From: Pseudonocardia abyssalis
GTDB lineage: Bacteria > Actinomycetota > Actinomycetes > Mycobacteriales > Pseudonocardiaceae
Length of the DNA stretch: 64,000 bases
Direction of reading: 5' to 3'
NCBI RefSeq assembly: GCF_019263705.2
Contig: NZ_JADQDK010000001.1
Span: 3,472,001-3,536,000 of the forward strand
The notes below the pieces were generated by a model, which did not search any database, was not told the DNA's origin, and saw only the letters and a list, made by a program, of their open reading frames with translations. Shown piece after piece: positions 1 through 10,304 of this stretch (positions are counted from its first letter, which is position 1; every line of letters begins with the position of its first letter). The translations under genes were made by a program, and so were the position numbers.

Positions 1-422
1 AAGCCGGTCCAGGACTGCTCGACCGCACGCTTGCGGAACCGGTAGTAGTTCACGCCCTTGCGCCCGATGACGTAGAGCACCGGCTCCTTGCCCTGCTCGC
101 GCAGGAGCGACTGCAGCTGCTCCGCCTCCTTGAGCACACCGGCGTTGTAGCCGCCGCACTGGCCGCGGTCACTGGTGACGACCAGCACCGCGGCCCGCTT
201 GGGCTCCTCCCGCTCGACGAGCAGCGGGTGGTCGAGCGCCGAGTTGTTGGCCAGCTCGGTGAGGACGGCCGTCATCTGCTCGGCGTAGGGCTTGGACTCC
301 TCGACCCGCGCGCGGGCCTTGACGATCCGGGAGGTCGCGATCAGCTCCATCGCGCGAGTGATCTTCTTGATGGACTGCGTCGACTTGATCCGCCGCCGCA
401 GGACGCGAATCTGCGCTGCCAT
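1..422 (-). CDS. atpG: F1 ATP synthase gamma subunit (partial)
   Basis: The gene starts with ATG at 422 and runs off the left edge, so only about 140 N-terminal codons are present. The reverse strand reads [20 protein letters not shown], the classic N-terminal helix of the gamma subunit, the central rotor shaft that turns inside the alpha3beta3 head. It lies 11 bp downstream of atpA in the same orientation, the expected place in an atp operon; atpD and atpC would follow outside the window. Identity is secure from the N-terminal motif plus context. Confidence 0.95.
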   Translation of the reverse strand, partial: MAAQIRVLRRRIKSTQSIKKITRAMELIATSRIVKARARVEESKPYAEQMTAVLTELANNSALDHPLLVEREEPKRAAVLVVTSDRGQCGGYNAGVLKEAEQLQSLLREQGKEPVLYVIGRKGVNYYRFRKRAVEQSWTG

Positions 423-433
423 GCGTTACCCGC

Positions 434-2086
<1,653 letters not shown>

Positions 2087-2120
2087 GGCTGTCGTCTGTC
2101 CTTATCTGTAAGAAGGAATG

Positions 2121-2954
2121 TCAGCTCGGGAGGTGGCGTCCGGCGGCGGCGAGGCGGCCCGCGACGCTGCCGTCGATGACCTCTCCGCCGACCTCGACGA
2201 CCAGACCACCGAGCAGGGATTCGTCCAGCTCGACCTGCAGCGACATCGGCCGCCCGTAGATGCGGGTGAGCGTGTCGGCGAGCTTGCGCTCCTGCTCGTC
2301 GCTCAGCGCGACGGCGGTGATGACCCGCGCGACGTACCGGTCGCGGCGGGCGGCGGCCAGCTCGGAGAGCTCTTCGGCCGCGATGTCGAGGTGCCGGCCG
2401 CGCGGGATACGGACGGTCTGGCGCAGCAGCGCGGCCGTGACCGGGGAGACCCGGTCGCGCCCGAGCACGGAGTCGAGCAGCGCGGTGCGCTTGTCCTCGG
2501 GCTGCGTGGCGTCGGCCAGCAGTGCGGTCAGCTCGGGCTCCCGGTCGAGGATCCGACCGAACCGGAACAGCTGGTCCTCGACCTCGTCGAGGCTGCCGTC
2601 CTTCTCCGCGACCGCGAGCGTGGCCCGGCGGGCCACGGTCTCCAGCGCCTCGACCAGGTCGAGGGACTGCGACCAGCGCGACCCGACGATGCCCGAGACG
2701 ACGTCGAGGGTCCGCTCGCCGACCTTGCCGTCGAGCACCTGTCGGATCAGCCCGCTGCGGGCCTCCTGCGGTACCGACGGGTCGGCGAGGTGGGTGCGCA
2801 GCGGCTTCTGGGCCACCACCAGCCGGGTGACGGCGAACAGCTCGTCGCCGAGCGTCCCGAGGTCGGCCGCCGACGAGGAGTCGACGATGCCGTCGAGCCG
2901 CTCACCGGCCGTGGCCAGGGACTCCCGGCTCGCCGCCTGCAGGACGACCGCCAT
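2121..2954 (-). CDS. atpH: F1 ATP synthase delta subunit
   Basis: 277 residues, longer than the roughly 180 residues of the E. coli delta subunit. The C-terminal half carries the typical delta signature (VITAVALSDEQERKLADTL, then a Gly-rich end). Delta links the F1 head to the peripheral stalk. The ATG overlaps the atpF stop by one base (TGATG), so translation is probably coupled. In mycobacteria the equivalent gene is fused to a b-type subunit; here atpF and atpH remain separate, though the long delta has an extra N-terminal region. Confidence 0.93.
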   Translation of the reverse strand: MAVVLQAASRESLATAGERLDGIVDSSSAADLGTLGDELFAVTRLVVAQKPLRTHLADPSVPQEARSGLIRQVLDGKVGERTLDVVSGIVGSRWSQSLDLVEALETVARRATLAVAEKDGSLDEVEDQLFRFGRILDREPELTALLADATQPEDKRTALLDSVLGRDRVSPVTAALLRQTVRIPRGRHLDIAAEELSELAAARRDRYVARVITAVALSDEQERKLADTLTRIYGRPMSLQVELDESLLGGLVVEVGGEVIDGSVAGRLAAAGRHLPS

Positions 2955-3520
2955 CAGCTCGCTCCGGTCGTCTGGGTCGGAGCGGTCTGCCGGGACTCCA
3001 TGCCGTCGAGCTCGGCCAGGAAGGAGTCGACGGTGCCGCGGCGGGCCTCCGTGTCGGACAGCTCGCGGCCGATGAGACGGCCGGCCAGCTGGACCGACAG
3101 GCCACCGATCTCGCCGCGGAGCTGGCGCACGGCCTGCTCGCGGGCGGCCGCGATCTGCTCCTCGCCGCGCTGCTTGATGCGCGCGGCCTCTTCCTCGGCC
3201 TGGGCGCGCAGCTCGGTCTTGATCTGCGTGCCCTCGGCACGGGCGTCGTCGCGGATGCGCGCGGCCTCGGCGCGGAGCCCGGCGATCTGCTCCTCGTACT
3301 CGGCCTTGAGGCGCTGTGCCTGCTCCTGCGTCTCCTCGGCGCGCTTGAGCCCGCCTTCGATCGCGTCGGTCCGCTCCTCGTAGAGGGCCTCGAACCGCGG
3401 GACCGCGAACTTCCAGAGCACGAAGAGCAGGATCGCGAACGCGACGAGTCCGACGATCAGCTCACCGGGCAGCGGGAGAACCGGGAGCGGCTCCTCGGCG
3501 GCGAGGATCGAGATGTCCAC
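2954..3520 (-). CDS. atpF: F0 ATP synthase b subunit
   Basis: One N-terminal membrane segment (GLVAFAILLFVLWKFAVPRF) is followed by a long charged helix rich in Glu, Ala, Arg and Gln, the parallel coiled coil of the peripheral stalk. I place the start at the GTG at 3520 because GGAAGGA sits about six bases upstream. The ATG codons at 3526 and 3559 are alternatives; the first leaves no Shine-Dalgarno spacing. Length is then about 188 residues, normal for subunit b. The stop overlaps the atpH start. Confidence 0.92.
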   Translation of the reverse strand: MDISILAAEEPLPVLPLPGELIVGLVAFAILLFVLWKFAVPRFEALYEERTDAIEGGLKRAEETQEQAQRLKAEYEEQIAGLRAEAARIRDDARAEGTQIKTELRAQAEEEAARIKQRGEEQIAAAREQAVRQLRGEIGGLSVQLAGRLIGRELSDTEARRGTVDSFLAELDGMESRQTAPTQTTGAS

Positions 3521-3596
3521 CGTCATTCCTTCCATCAGGAGTGTTGGCCCGTGGAACACGGAGCCGCTGGGGTTGATCGTGCCGCGGGTCGGTCGA

Positions 3597-3854
3597 TCAG
3601 GCGGCGGACGCGATGAAGAAGACGACCAGGCCGATCAGGGCGAGCAGCTCGACGAGGACGAACGTGGTCCACGCGATGCCCATCAGGGTGCCGCGGGCCT
3701 CCGGCTGGCGGGCCGTGCCGCTGATGACGGCGGACCAGATCATGCCCACGCCGATGGCCGCACCGATGGCGCTGGTGCCGTAACCGATGGCCGCGAGGCC
3801 CGGGTTGATGTTGACGGCCTCGGCGGCCTGGGCGAGGACGATGCTCGAGTTCAC
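3597..3854 (-). CDS. atpE: F0 ATP synthase c subunit
   Basis: 85 residues making two membrane helices around the polar loop ARQPEA near residues 48-53, the hallmark of the c-ring subunit. The ion-carrying carboxylate is Glu69 in VLVELLALIG. The GTG start at 3854 has AAAGGAA upstream. It sits in canonical B-E-F-H-A-G order. This is the subunit family targeted by diarylquinolines in mycobacteria, but nothing here lets me predict sensitivity. Confidence 0.96.
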   Translation of the reverse strand: MNSSIVLAQAAEAVNINPGLAAIGYGTSAIGAAIGVGMIWSAVISGTARQPEARGTLMGIAWTTFVLVELLALIGLVVFFIASAA

Positions 3855-3929
3855 GTGCTGGTTCCTTTCGGTGGGTCCGCCGGGGAGCGGATCGTTCGTC
3901 GAAGCGCAGTCGGCCGTCGCGGCCGGGGA

Positions 3930-4703
3930 TCAGTGTTCGGTGGAGACCGCTGCGCCGATGTAGACACCGGCGAGCAGGGCGAAGACGTAGGCCTGGATGG
4001 CCATGACCAGCACCTCGAGGAAGGTGAAGGCGATCGCCGCGATGAAGGCGAACGGTGCGGCGACGACGAGCGCACTGCCCGACGAGAGCAGGAACTCCCC
4101 GCCCACGACCGCCAGCACCAGGATCAGGTGACCGGCGAACATCGCCGCGAACACACGCAGGGCCAGCGAGAACGGCTGGAAGGCGAACTTCGTGAACAGT
4201 TCGATCACGATGATCAGCGGAGCCACGAACGGCGGGACCCCCGGAGGCAGGGCCGCGTGCTTGATGTAGCCGACGAAGCCGTGCTTCTTGAAGCCCGCGT
4301 AGTGGTAGGCCACGTAGACGAACAGCGCCAGCGCGATCGGGAAGCCGATGCGCGACATGGTGGGGAACTGGAAGAACGGGATGATCCCGAACAGGTTGTT
4401 CACCAGCACGAAGCTGAACAGCGCGAGGATCAGCGGGATGAAGGGCTTGAACTCCTTGCCACCGATCTGGTCCCGCGCCATGGTGTTGCGGGCCATGCCG
4501 TAGATGTACTCGGCGATGAACTGGCCCTTGCTCGGCACCATCGACATGCGTCGGGTGGCGACCGTGAAGTACACGCCCACGATGATCGCGGCGAGGACGG
4601 CCTGCACGATCGGCTTGGTGACCTCACCGAAGATCGGCGGGTAGATGAAGGTGCCGACGCCGGGCGGAGTGAACTCCTCGGCCGCCAGTACGAACTCGCC
4701 CAA
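3930..4703 (-). CDS. atpB: F0 ATP synthase a subunit
   Basis: 257 residues with five to six hydrophobic segments. The conserved stator helix contains LALRVFAAMFAGHLILVL, including the essential Arg that faces the c-ring. The start is an unusual TTG at 4703 preceded by GGAAGG seven bases upstream, which may set a lower initiation rate. It is the first gene of the F0 block; atpI lies 210 bp upstream, so a separate promoter is likely in that gap. Confidence 0.95.
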   Translation of the reverse strand: MGEFVLAAEEFTPPGVGTFIYPPIFGEVTKPIVQAVLAAIIVGVYFTVATRRMSMVPSKGQFIAEYIYGMARNTMARDQIGGKEFKPFIPLILALFSFVLVNNLFGIIPFFQFPTMSRIGFPIALALFVYVAYHYAGFKKHGFVGYIKHAALPPGVPPFVAPLIIVIELFTKFAFQPFSLALRVFAAMFAGHLILVLAVVGGEFLLSSGSALVVAAPFAFIAAIAFTFLEVLVMAIQAYVFALLAGVYIGAAVSTEH

Positions 4704-4840
4704 TGGGGATCCTTCCGGTGCTCCCGGCCCGCCTACCGTGGCCCAGGAGATCGCCTAGCCCGCACGATGTCGTCGCGGGCGCCTGGCGCGCACACGACGA
4801 CTTGCGGCCGTCTGCGCCAGGTTTCGCTTACGTTGCGCAC

Positions 4841-4846
4841 ATTATC
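4841..4846 (-). promoter_or_regulatory. Possible -10 box of the atp operon promoter
   Basis: The reverse strand reads GATAAT preceded by TG (CTGATAATG), one of the few A/T-rich hexamers in this region and close to the sigma-70-type -10 consensus. It lies about 140 bp upstream of the atpB start in the 210-bp gap after atpI. I see no convincing -35 hexamer at 17 bp, so an extended -10 type promoter is possible. Confidence 0.4.
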
Positions 4847-4913
4847 AGCCGGTTCCGAGGAGACGGACGGCCCCACCCTGCGTGCGACCAGGCCCTTCGG
4901 TCTTGCGAAACGA

Positions 4914-5456
4914 TCACTCTTCGCGGTCGGGGTGCGACGGGAGCCCGACGGCCCGACCGTCCGCGTCCGGTTCCGCACCGGTCGTCGAGCCCGACATACC
5001 GGTCATCGATCCGCTGGTCGCGGGCACGTCGGGTACCACGTACATGGTGCGGAGCCGGTAACCCGCCCAGCCCTCGGCCGCGGTCGCCGCGATGAGGACC
5101 GCGAGCAGGCCGACTCCCAACGACACTCGGTGAACGCCGTCGACCGCCCCGATCGGGAACAGCACCGCCAGCAGGAAGATCATCTTGGTGAGCAGGCCAC
5201 CGAATGAGGCGACCATCACAGCCTGGGGCTCGTGGGTCGCGGTACGCCGCATCAGCACCAGCGTGAACAGGGAGGACAGCACGCCCAACAGGGCTCCGAC
5301 CAGCGCACTCACCGCTCCGGCCGCTCCAGCGGTCAGCCACGACGCCACGACCACGACGACCGTGGTGATGCTGGACACGATCACGACGTTGCGCAGCATC
5401 GCGCGGCCCAGGGCGAGGACCGTCTCCTCCTGCCCCTCAGGCAGCTTGCGGGTCAT
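4914..5456 (-). CDS. atpI: AtpI-like membrane protein of the atp cluster
   Basis: About 180 residues from the ATG at 5456, which overlaps the upstream gene's stop as ATGA. Four hydrophobic segments are visible (around VIVSSITTVVVVVASWL, ALVGALLGVLSSLFTLV, LLTKMIFLLAVLFP and GLLAVLIAATAA). Position immediately upstream of atpB and this topology match ATP synthase protein I, thought to help assemble the c-ring or carry Mg2+. Primary sequence of the family is poorly conserved, so the call leans on context. The C-terminal tail is hydrophilic and Asp/Ser-rich. Confidence 0.8.
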   Translation of the reverse strand: MTRKLPEGQEETVLALGRAMLRNVVIVSSITTVVVVVASWLTAGAAGAVSALVGALLGVLSSLFTLVLMRRTATHEPQAVMVASFGGLLTKMIFLLAVLFPIGAVDGVHRVSLGVGLLAVLIAATAAEGWAGYRLRTMYVVPDVPATSGSMTGMSGSTTGAEPDADGRAVGLPSHPDREE

Positions 5457-6589
5457 CGCATCCTCGCTCTCGGTACGGACGAGGCGAGCACGGCCACGAC
5501 CAGGCCGACTCCCACCGCCCACAGGACCACGAACGGGTCGTCGATCAGCGCCAGCGCGACCGCGCCGAACGCCAGCACGCCCGCCCAGAGGTAGATCAGC
5601 AGCACCGCGCGGCGCTGGCTGTGCCCGATCTCCAGCAGCCGGTGGTGCAGGTGCATCTTGTCCGGTGCGAACGGGCTGCGTCCCGCCCGGGTCCGCCGGA
5701 CGACGGCCATCAGCAGGTCGAGCACCGGGATGAACACCACCGCGGCCAGGACGATCAGCGGCGCGAACAGCGCCAGCAGGTCACCGCCGGTGGTGACGTC
5801 GGTGAGCCGCCCCGACGCCATCGTCGTGGCCGCGGCCAGCAGCAGGCCGATCAGCATCGACCCGGAGTCGCCCATGAAGATGCGCGCCGGGTTGAAGTTG
5901 TGCGGCAGGAACCCCAGGCACGCCCCCGCGAGCACGAACGCGATCAGCGCCGGGGTGAAGACGAAGGGGTCGTTGCCGTTGCGCAGCACCAGTCCCATCG
6001 TGAACAGGGCGGTGGCGCCCGCGGCGATGAGCCCGATGCCCGCGGCGAGGCCGTCGAGCCCGTCGACGAAGTTCATGGCGTTCACCAGCGCCACCGTGAG
6101 CAGCACCGTCAGCAGCACACCCTGCTCGCGGCCGAGCCCGACCTGCCCGCCGAGGAACACGTCCGGCAGCACGGTCCACTGCACGCCGAACAGCGTCATC
6201 ACCCCGGCCGCCGTGGTCTGGCCGGCCAGCTTCGTGAGCGCGTCGAGCTCGTAGCGGTCGTCCAGCGCCCCGACCAGCACGAGGATCAGCGACGCCAGCA
6301 CGACCCCGACCATCTCCTCGGAGTACGCGAACGCCAGGCGCATCGCCGGGAGCTGGTAGGCCATCGCGATCCCGGCCAGCACACCCGCCAGCATCGCGAG
6401 CCCGCCCCAGCGCGCCGTCGGCGTGACGTGCACGTCGCGGCCGCGCGGCCAGGCGACCGCGCCGACCTGCAGCGCGAGCACCCGCACCGGCCCGACCAGC
6501 AGGAACGTGACGACCGCCGCCGTCACTCCCGCGAGCAGGTACTCCTTGATCGGGAGGATCTGCGCCGGGAGTGCCTGGGCGAGCAGCAC
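5453..6589 (-). CDS. Undecaprenyl-phosphate GlcNAc-1-phosphate transferase, WecA/TagO type
   Basis: Polytopic MraY/WecA-family enzyme that would transfer a sugar-1-phosphate from a UDP-sugar to a polyprenyl phosphate, starting arabinogalactan linker or teichoic-type polymers. About ten membrane segments are present. Family motifs are visible: ALDDRYEL near residue 105, NAMNFVDGLDGLAAG, NFNPARIFMGDSGSM and the cytoplasmic His motif PDKMHLHHRL. Mycobacterial Rv1302 occupies the same place upstream of the atp genes. Start is uncertain: GTG at 6589 follows the glyA stop, while GTG at 6646 would overlap glyA by 40 bp. Confidence 0.9.
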   Translation of the reverse strand: MLLAQALPAQILPIKEYLLAGVTAAVVTFLLVGPVRVLALQVGAVAWPRGRDVHVTPTARWGGLAMLAGVLAGIAMAYQLPAMRLAFAYSEEMVGVVLASLILVLVGALDDRYELDALTKLAGQTTAAGVMTLFGVQWTVLPDVFLGGQVGLGREQGVLLTVLLTVALVNAMNFVDGLDGLAAGIGLIAAGATALFTMGLVLRNGNDPFVFTPALIAFVLAGACLGFLPHNFNPARIFMGDSGSMLIGLLLAAATTMASGRLTDVTTGGDLLALFAPLIVLAAVVFIPVLDLLMAVVRRTRAGRSPFAPDKMHLHHRLLEIGHSQRRAVLLIYLWAGVLAFGAVALALIDDPFVVLWAVGVGLVVAVLASSVPRARMR

Positions 6590-6605
6590 CGTGGGGAGGA
6601 TCGCG

Positions 6606-7895
6606 TCAGGGGCGCGGGTAGGCGGGTGCCCGTGCCACGAGCGCACCCACGGCCTCGGCGACCGACGCCAGCTCGGCGTCGCCCGCGGACGTGCCGTGCT
6701 CGGCCTTCACCGCGCGGGCGAGCAGCGAGCCGACCTCGGCCATGTCGGACTCGTCCATCCCCTGCGTGGTGAGGCTCGGCGACCCGACGCGCACGCCCGA
6801 CGGCTTGAGCGGCGGCGCCGGGTCGTAGGGGATCGCGTTCTTGTTGAGCGTGATGCGCGCGGCGTCGCAGCGGGTCTCGGCGTCGGCCCCGGTGACGCCG
6901 ATCGGCCGCAGGTCGATCAGCGCGAGGTGCGTGTCGGTGCCGCCGGAGGTGGCGCGCATCCCCTCGGCCTCGAGGCTCTTCGCCAGCGCCTGGGCGTTGG
7001 CGACGACCTGGCGCGCGTAGGTCTGGTAGGCGGGCTGTGCCGCCTCCTTCATCGCGACGGCCTTCGCGGCGACCGCGTGCATCAGCGGCCCGCCCTGGGA
7101 GAACGGGAAGACGGCCTTGTCGAGCGCCTTCGCGTGCTCCGCCTTGGACAGGATCATGCCGCCGCGCGGGCCGCGCAGGACCTTGTGCGTGGTGGCGGAG
7201 ACGACGTCGGCGTAGGGCACCGGCGACGGGATCGCCTGGCCCGCGACCAGCCCGATGAAGTGCGCCGCGTCGACCCACATGATCGCGCCGACCTCGTCGC
7301 AGATCTCGCGGAACGCCTTGAAGTCGATCAGCCGCGGGTACGCCGTGGCGCCCGCGATGATCATCTTGGGGCGGTGCTCGCGGGCCAGGTCGCGGACCTG
7401 GTCGTAGTCGATCTGCTCGGTGTCCTGGCGGACGGAGTAGCTGATGTTGTTGAACCACTTGCCGGAGAAGCTGACCTTCGAGCCGTGGGTGAGGTGCCCG
7501 CCCTGCTTGAGGTCCATCGCCAGCACGGTGTCGCCGGGCACGGTGAACGCGCCGTAGACGGCGAAGTTGGCCGACGCGCCGGAGTGCGGCTGCAGGTTCG
7601 CGTGCTCGGCGCCGAAGAGCTCCTTCGTGCGCGCGTTGCCGATCTCCTCGGCCTGGTCGACGACCTCGCAGCCGCCGTAGTACCGCTTGCCGGGGTACCC
7701 CTCGGCGTACTTGTTCGACAGCGTGGATCCCAGTGCCGCGAGCACCGCGGGGCTGGTGAGGTTCTCGCTCGCGATGAGCTGGAGCCCGCCGCGCAGGCGC
7801 TCCAGCTCGTCGAGCACCACTCCCGCGATCTCGGGGTCCTGCTGCTGCAGTGCGTCGAAGTCGGGGCCCCAGAACGGTGTCGTCACGGCGACCAC
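6606..7895 (-). CDS. glyA: Serine hydroxymethyltransferase
   Basis: 429 residues, normal for bacterial SHMT. It converts serine and tetrahydrofolate to glycine and methylene-tetrahydrofolate with PLP. The PLP-lysine region reads VVSATTHKVLRGPRGG, and the N-terminal substrate segment NLTSPAVLAALGSTLSNKYAEG-type stretch is present, as are QPHSGASAN and YYGGCE. GTG at 7895 is taken as start; the GTG three codons later is an alternative. It lies 17 bp upstream of the wecA-type gene, and the two are probably cotranscribed. Confidence 0.96.
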   Translation of the reverse strand: MVAVTTPFWGPDFDALQQQDPEIAGVVLDELERLRGGLQLIASENLTSPAVLAALGSTLSNKYAEGYPGKRYYGGCEVVDQAEEIGNARTKELFGAEHANLQPHSGASANFAVYGAFTVPGDTVLAMDLKQGGHLTHGSKVSFSGKWFNNISYSVRQDTEQIDYDQVRDLAREHRPKMIIAGATAYPRLIDFKAFREICDEVGAIMWVDAAHFIGLVAGQAIPSPVPYADVVSATTHKVLRGPRGGMILSKAEHAKALDKAVFPFSQGGPLMHAVAAKAVAMKEAAQPAYQTYARQVVANAQALAKSLEAEGMRATSGGTDTHLALIDLRPIGVTGADAETRCDAARITLNKNAIPYDPAPPLKPSGVRVGSPSLTTQGMDESDMAEVGSLLARAVKAEHGTSAGDAELASVAEAVGALVARAPAYPRP

Positions 7896-7907
7896 GGTAC
7901 CCGGCCG

Positions 7908-8858
7908 TCAGGCCGCGACCGTCGCCTGCTCCCGCCACCATGCGACGGTCGCGGCGAGGCCGTCGGCCAGCGGCGTGGGCGCGAGACCGAACGTGTCCTG
8001 CGCCACCGAGGAGTCGATGACGAACGGCTCCGCGAACTGGTACCGGACCTCGGCGAGCTCCCGCAGGAACGGCACCGCCAGCCCACCGAGGCGTACCGCG
8101 AACGCCGGCAGCACCTGCACCGGTCGCTCGGGGACGCCCGCGGTCCGCGCGATCCGGTCCAGCATCCCGTTCACCGACTGCGCGGGTCCGGTCGGGACGT
8201 GCCACGCCCGGCCCCACGCCCGCTCGTCGCCGGCGAGGGTCACCAGGGTGCGGGTCACGTCCTCGACGTAGGTCCAGGAGTGCGGCGCGTCCGGGTCGCC
8301 CTGCAGCAGGCGCGGTCGCTTGCCGTCGAGGAGCCGGCCGACGGCCTGCTCGGCCAGGTGGCCGGTGGTGCGCAGGCCGGGGCCGTAGAAGTCCGACGCG
8401 CGCGCCTCGGTCATCCGGATCCGCCCCGCCTCGTGCGCGGCCAGCGCGTCGGACCACATCCGGTTGCGGATCGCACCCTTGGTGCCGGGCGCCGAGCCCA
8501 GCGGGGTGTCCTCGGTCATCGGGGCGTCCACGGGGCCGTAGCCGTAGAGGCTCGACATGACCGTGAGGACCGCGCCGGAGCGCTCGGCCGCCGTCAGCAG
8601 GGCGGCGGCCAGCGGTGGCCAGTCGGTGGCCCAGCGGTGGTACGGCGGATTGGCGCAGTTGTAGAGCGCGTCGGCGCCCGCCGCCAGTTCGGCGAGCCGG
8701 TCGGCGTCGGATGCGTCCGCCGCGACCCGCTCGATGCCCTCCCCCACCGGTCCCGACCCGCTGCGGGAGACGATCCGGACGTCGTGGCCCTGACCGGCGA
8801 GGAGGCGGGCGACCCCGCTCCCGATCGTTCCGGCTCCGACGATCACGTGCTGCGACAT
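7908..8858 (-). CDS. NAD-dependent epimerase/dehydratase (extended SDR)
   Basis: 316 residues with a Rossmann start MSQHVIVGAGTIGSGVARLL (GAGTIGSG in place of GxxGxxG). Further on are YGYGPVDAPMTED, WTYVEDVTRTL and ASDFYGPGLR, typical of atypical extended SDRs acting on nucleotide-sugar-like or small carbonyl substrates. The classical YxxxK is not obvious, as in several atypical groups. AAAGGGAA precedes the ATG. It is divergent from the TetR gene at 8968 with two operators between them, so it is probably the regulated target. Its substrate cannot be told. Confidence 0.82.
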   Translation of the reverse strand: MSQHVIVGAGTIGSGVARLLAGQGHDVRIVSRSGSGPVGEGIERVAADASDADRLAELAAGADALYNCANPPYHRWATDWPPLAAALLTAAERSGAVLTVMSSLYGYGPVDAPMTEDTPLGSAPGTKGAIRNRMWSDALAAHEAGRIRMTEARASDFYGPGLRTTGHLAEQAVGRLLDGKRPRLLQGDPDAPHSWTYVEDVTRTLVTLAGDERAWGRAWHVPTGPAQSVNGMLDRIARTAGVPERPVQVLPAFAVRLGGLAVPFLRELAEVRYQFAEPFVIDSSVAQDTFGLAPTPLADGLAATVAWWREQATVAA

Positions 8859-8878
8859 GGGGTTCCCTTTCGATGCGT

Positions 8879-8889
8879 GAGCACTGCTC
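8879..8889. promoter_or_regulatory. TetR operator half-pair, site 1
   Basis: GAGCA-C-TGCTC is a perfect inverted repeat with one central base, 20 bp upstream of the epimerase start. The same palindrome recurs at 8932-8942. A pair of such sites in a TetR/target divergent promoter is the standard autoregulation layout. Confidence 0.75.
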
Positions 8890-8931
8890 TCTGTTCGTCA
8901 CACTGTTCACCACCTGCGGCCCGACTGTCAA

Positions 8932-8942
8932 GAGCAGTGCTC
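8932..8942. promoter_or_regulatory. TetR operator half-pair, site 2
   Basis: GAGCA-G-TGCTC, the reverse complement of site 1; with flanks it extends to AGAGCAGTGCTCT at 8931-8943. Centre-to-centre distance to site 1 is 53 bp, about five helical turns, so both dimers would bind the same DNA face. It lies 25 bp upstream of the TetR start. Confidence 0.75.
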
Positions 8943-8967
8943 TCGTATCTGTGCGAGACTGCCCGGT

Positions 8968-9657
8968 GTGACCGCCACCGGAGCCCGTGCCCGCGTCCGC
9001 GCCGAGCTGACGCGCGAGATCACCGAGGTCGCCCGCAGGCACCTCGCCGTCGACGGCGCGAGCGCGCTGTCGCTACGGGCCGTCGCGCGCGAGCTGGGCA
9101 TGGCGTCGTCGGCGGTCTACCGCTACTTCCCCAGCCGCGACGAGCTGCTGACGGCGCTGATCGTCGAGGCATACGACGCGCTGGGCAGCGCGGCCGAGCA
9201 GGCCGACGCGGCCGTTGCCCCCGACGACCTGCGCACCCGCTGGCACGCCGTCTGTCGCGCGTCGCGGGAGTGGGCGCAGGCCCATCCGCACGAGTACGCG
9301 CTGGTCTACGGCTCACCGGTGCCCGGCTACGCCGCCCCGGAGACGACGATCGGGCCTGCGGCGCGGGTGGGCGAGGTGTTGTGCACGATCGTCGCCCGCG
9401 GGGTCGCCTCGGGGGAGGTCGTGCCGGACGGGAGCGGCACCGGGGCGCTGCACCCCGGCCTCGCCGAGCTGATGGGCCTGCCGGGCGACTCCGCGCTGGC
9501 CGAGCGCGCGATCTCCGCCTGGACCGGCCTGTTCGGGCTGATCGGCTTCGAGCTGTTCGGGCACCTGCACAACGTGGTCGACGACCGCGCGGCCTTCTTC
9601 ACCGACGCCGTCGACCGGATGGCCGACCAGATCGGCCTGCCGGGTCCTACGCGGTGA
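8968..9657 (+). CDS. TetR/AcrR-family repressor
   Basis: 229 residues. The N-terminal helix-turn-helix reads ALSLRAVARELGMASSAVYR-type followed by YFPSRDELLTALI, a textbook TetR DNA-binding domain at residues 20-70. The C-terminal ligand domain resembles the WHG-type regulators (GLFGLIGFELFGHL). The GTG start at 8968 follows the second operator closely with no clear Shine-Dalgarno, so the message may be short-leadered. It presumably represses itself and the divergent epimerase gene. The ligand is unknown. Confidence 0.92.
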   Translation: MTATGARARVRAELTREITEVARRHLAVDGASALSLRAVARELGMASSAVYRYFPSRDELLTALIVEAYDALGSAAEQADAAVAPDDLRTRWHAVCRASREWAQAHPHEYALVYGSPVPGYAAPETTIGPAARVGEVLCTIVARGVASGEVVPDGSGTGALHPGLAELMGLPGDSALAERAISAWTGLFGLIGFELFGHLHNVVDDRAAFFTDAVDRMADQIGLPGPTR

Positions 9658-10294
9658 GGACCTCGCGGCCCAGCACCTCGGCCACGTCGGCCCGCGACAC
9701 CGCTCCCTCGCGCAGGATCAGCGGGTCGTCGCCGGTCAGGTCGACGACGGTGGAGGCGACGGGCTCGCCGGAGTCGCCGCCGTCGAGATAGACGGCCGCG
9801 CTCCCCTTCAGCTGCTCCTCCGCGCCGGCCGCGGTGGCGGGGGCGGGCTGCCCGGAGATGTTGGCGCTCGAGACCGCCATCGGGCCGACGTCGCGCAGCA
9901 GTTCCAGCGCCACCGGGTGCAGCGGCATCCGCAGCATGACCGTGCCCTTGGTGGAGCCCAGGTCCCAGGACAGCGACGGGGCGTGCGGCAGGACCAGGGA
10001 CAGCCCGCCGGGCCAGAACGCCTCGATCAGCTGCCGCGCCGTCCTCGGCACGCCGAGCACGAGTCCGTCGATCGTCGACCAGGAGCCGACGAGCACGGGC
10101 ACCGGCATGTCGGGGCCGCGGTTCTTCGCCTTGAGCAGGGCGCGGACGGCGGTGGCGGAGAACGCGTCGCAGCCCAGGCCGTAGACGGTGTCGGTGGGCA
10201 GCACGACCAGGCGTCCGGCGCGGACCGCACGGGCCGCGGCGGCGAGGCCGTCGCGGCGGGCGTCGGCGTCCGCGCAGTCGTAGGTGGGAGGCAC
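9647..10294 (-). CDS. Threonylcarbamoyl-AMP synthase (Sua5/YrdC family)
   Basis: 215 residues. It makes threonylcarbamoyl-AMP from threonine, bicarbonate and ATP for the t6A37 modification of ANN-decoding tRNAs. YrdC motifs are present: LVVLPTDTVYGLGCDA near residue 32, KNRGPDMPVPVLVGS, and MAVSSANISGQPA. It is the last of a prfA-prmC-sua5 run, the usual actinobacterial arrangement. It lies 10 bp after prmC and its 3' end overlaps the convergent TetR gene by 11 bp. GTG start. Confidence 0.94.
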   Translation of the reverse strand: MPPTYDCADADARRDGLAAAARAVRAGRLVVLPTDTVYGLGCDAFSATAVRALLKAKNRGPDMPVPVLVGSWSTIDGLVLGVPRTARQLIEAFWPGGLSLVLPHAPSLSWDLGSTKGTVMLRMPLHPVALELLRDVGPMAVSSANISGQPAPATAAGAEEQLKGSAAVYLDGGDSGEPVASTVVDLTGDDPLILREGAVSRADVAEVLGREVLTA

Positions 10295-10304
10295 GGGCGC
10301 GAGC

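Noticed and set aside
6423..9791. A 1100-codon plus-strand open frame across glyA and the epimerase gene
   Set aside because: It crosses three real genes on the other strand and reads as Arg/His/Val-rich antisense without any domain.
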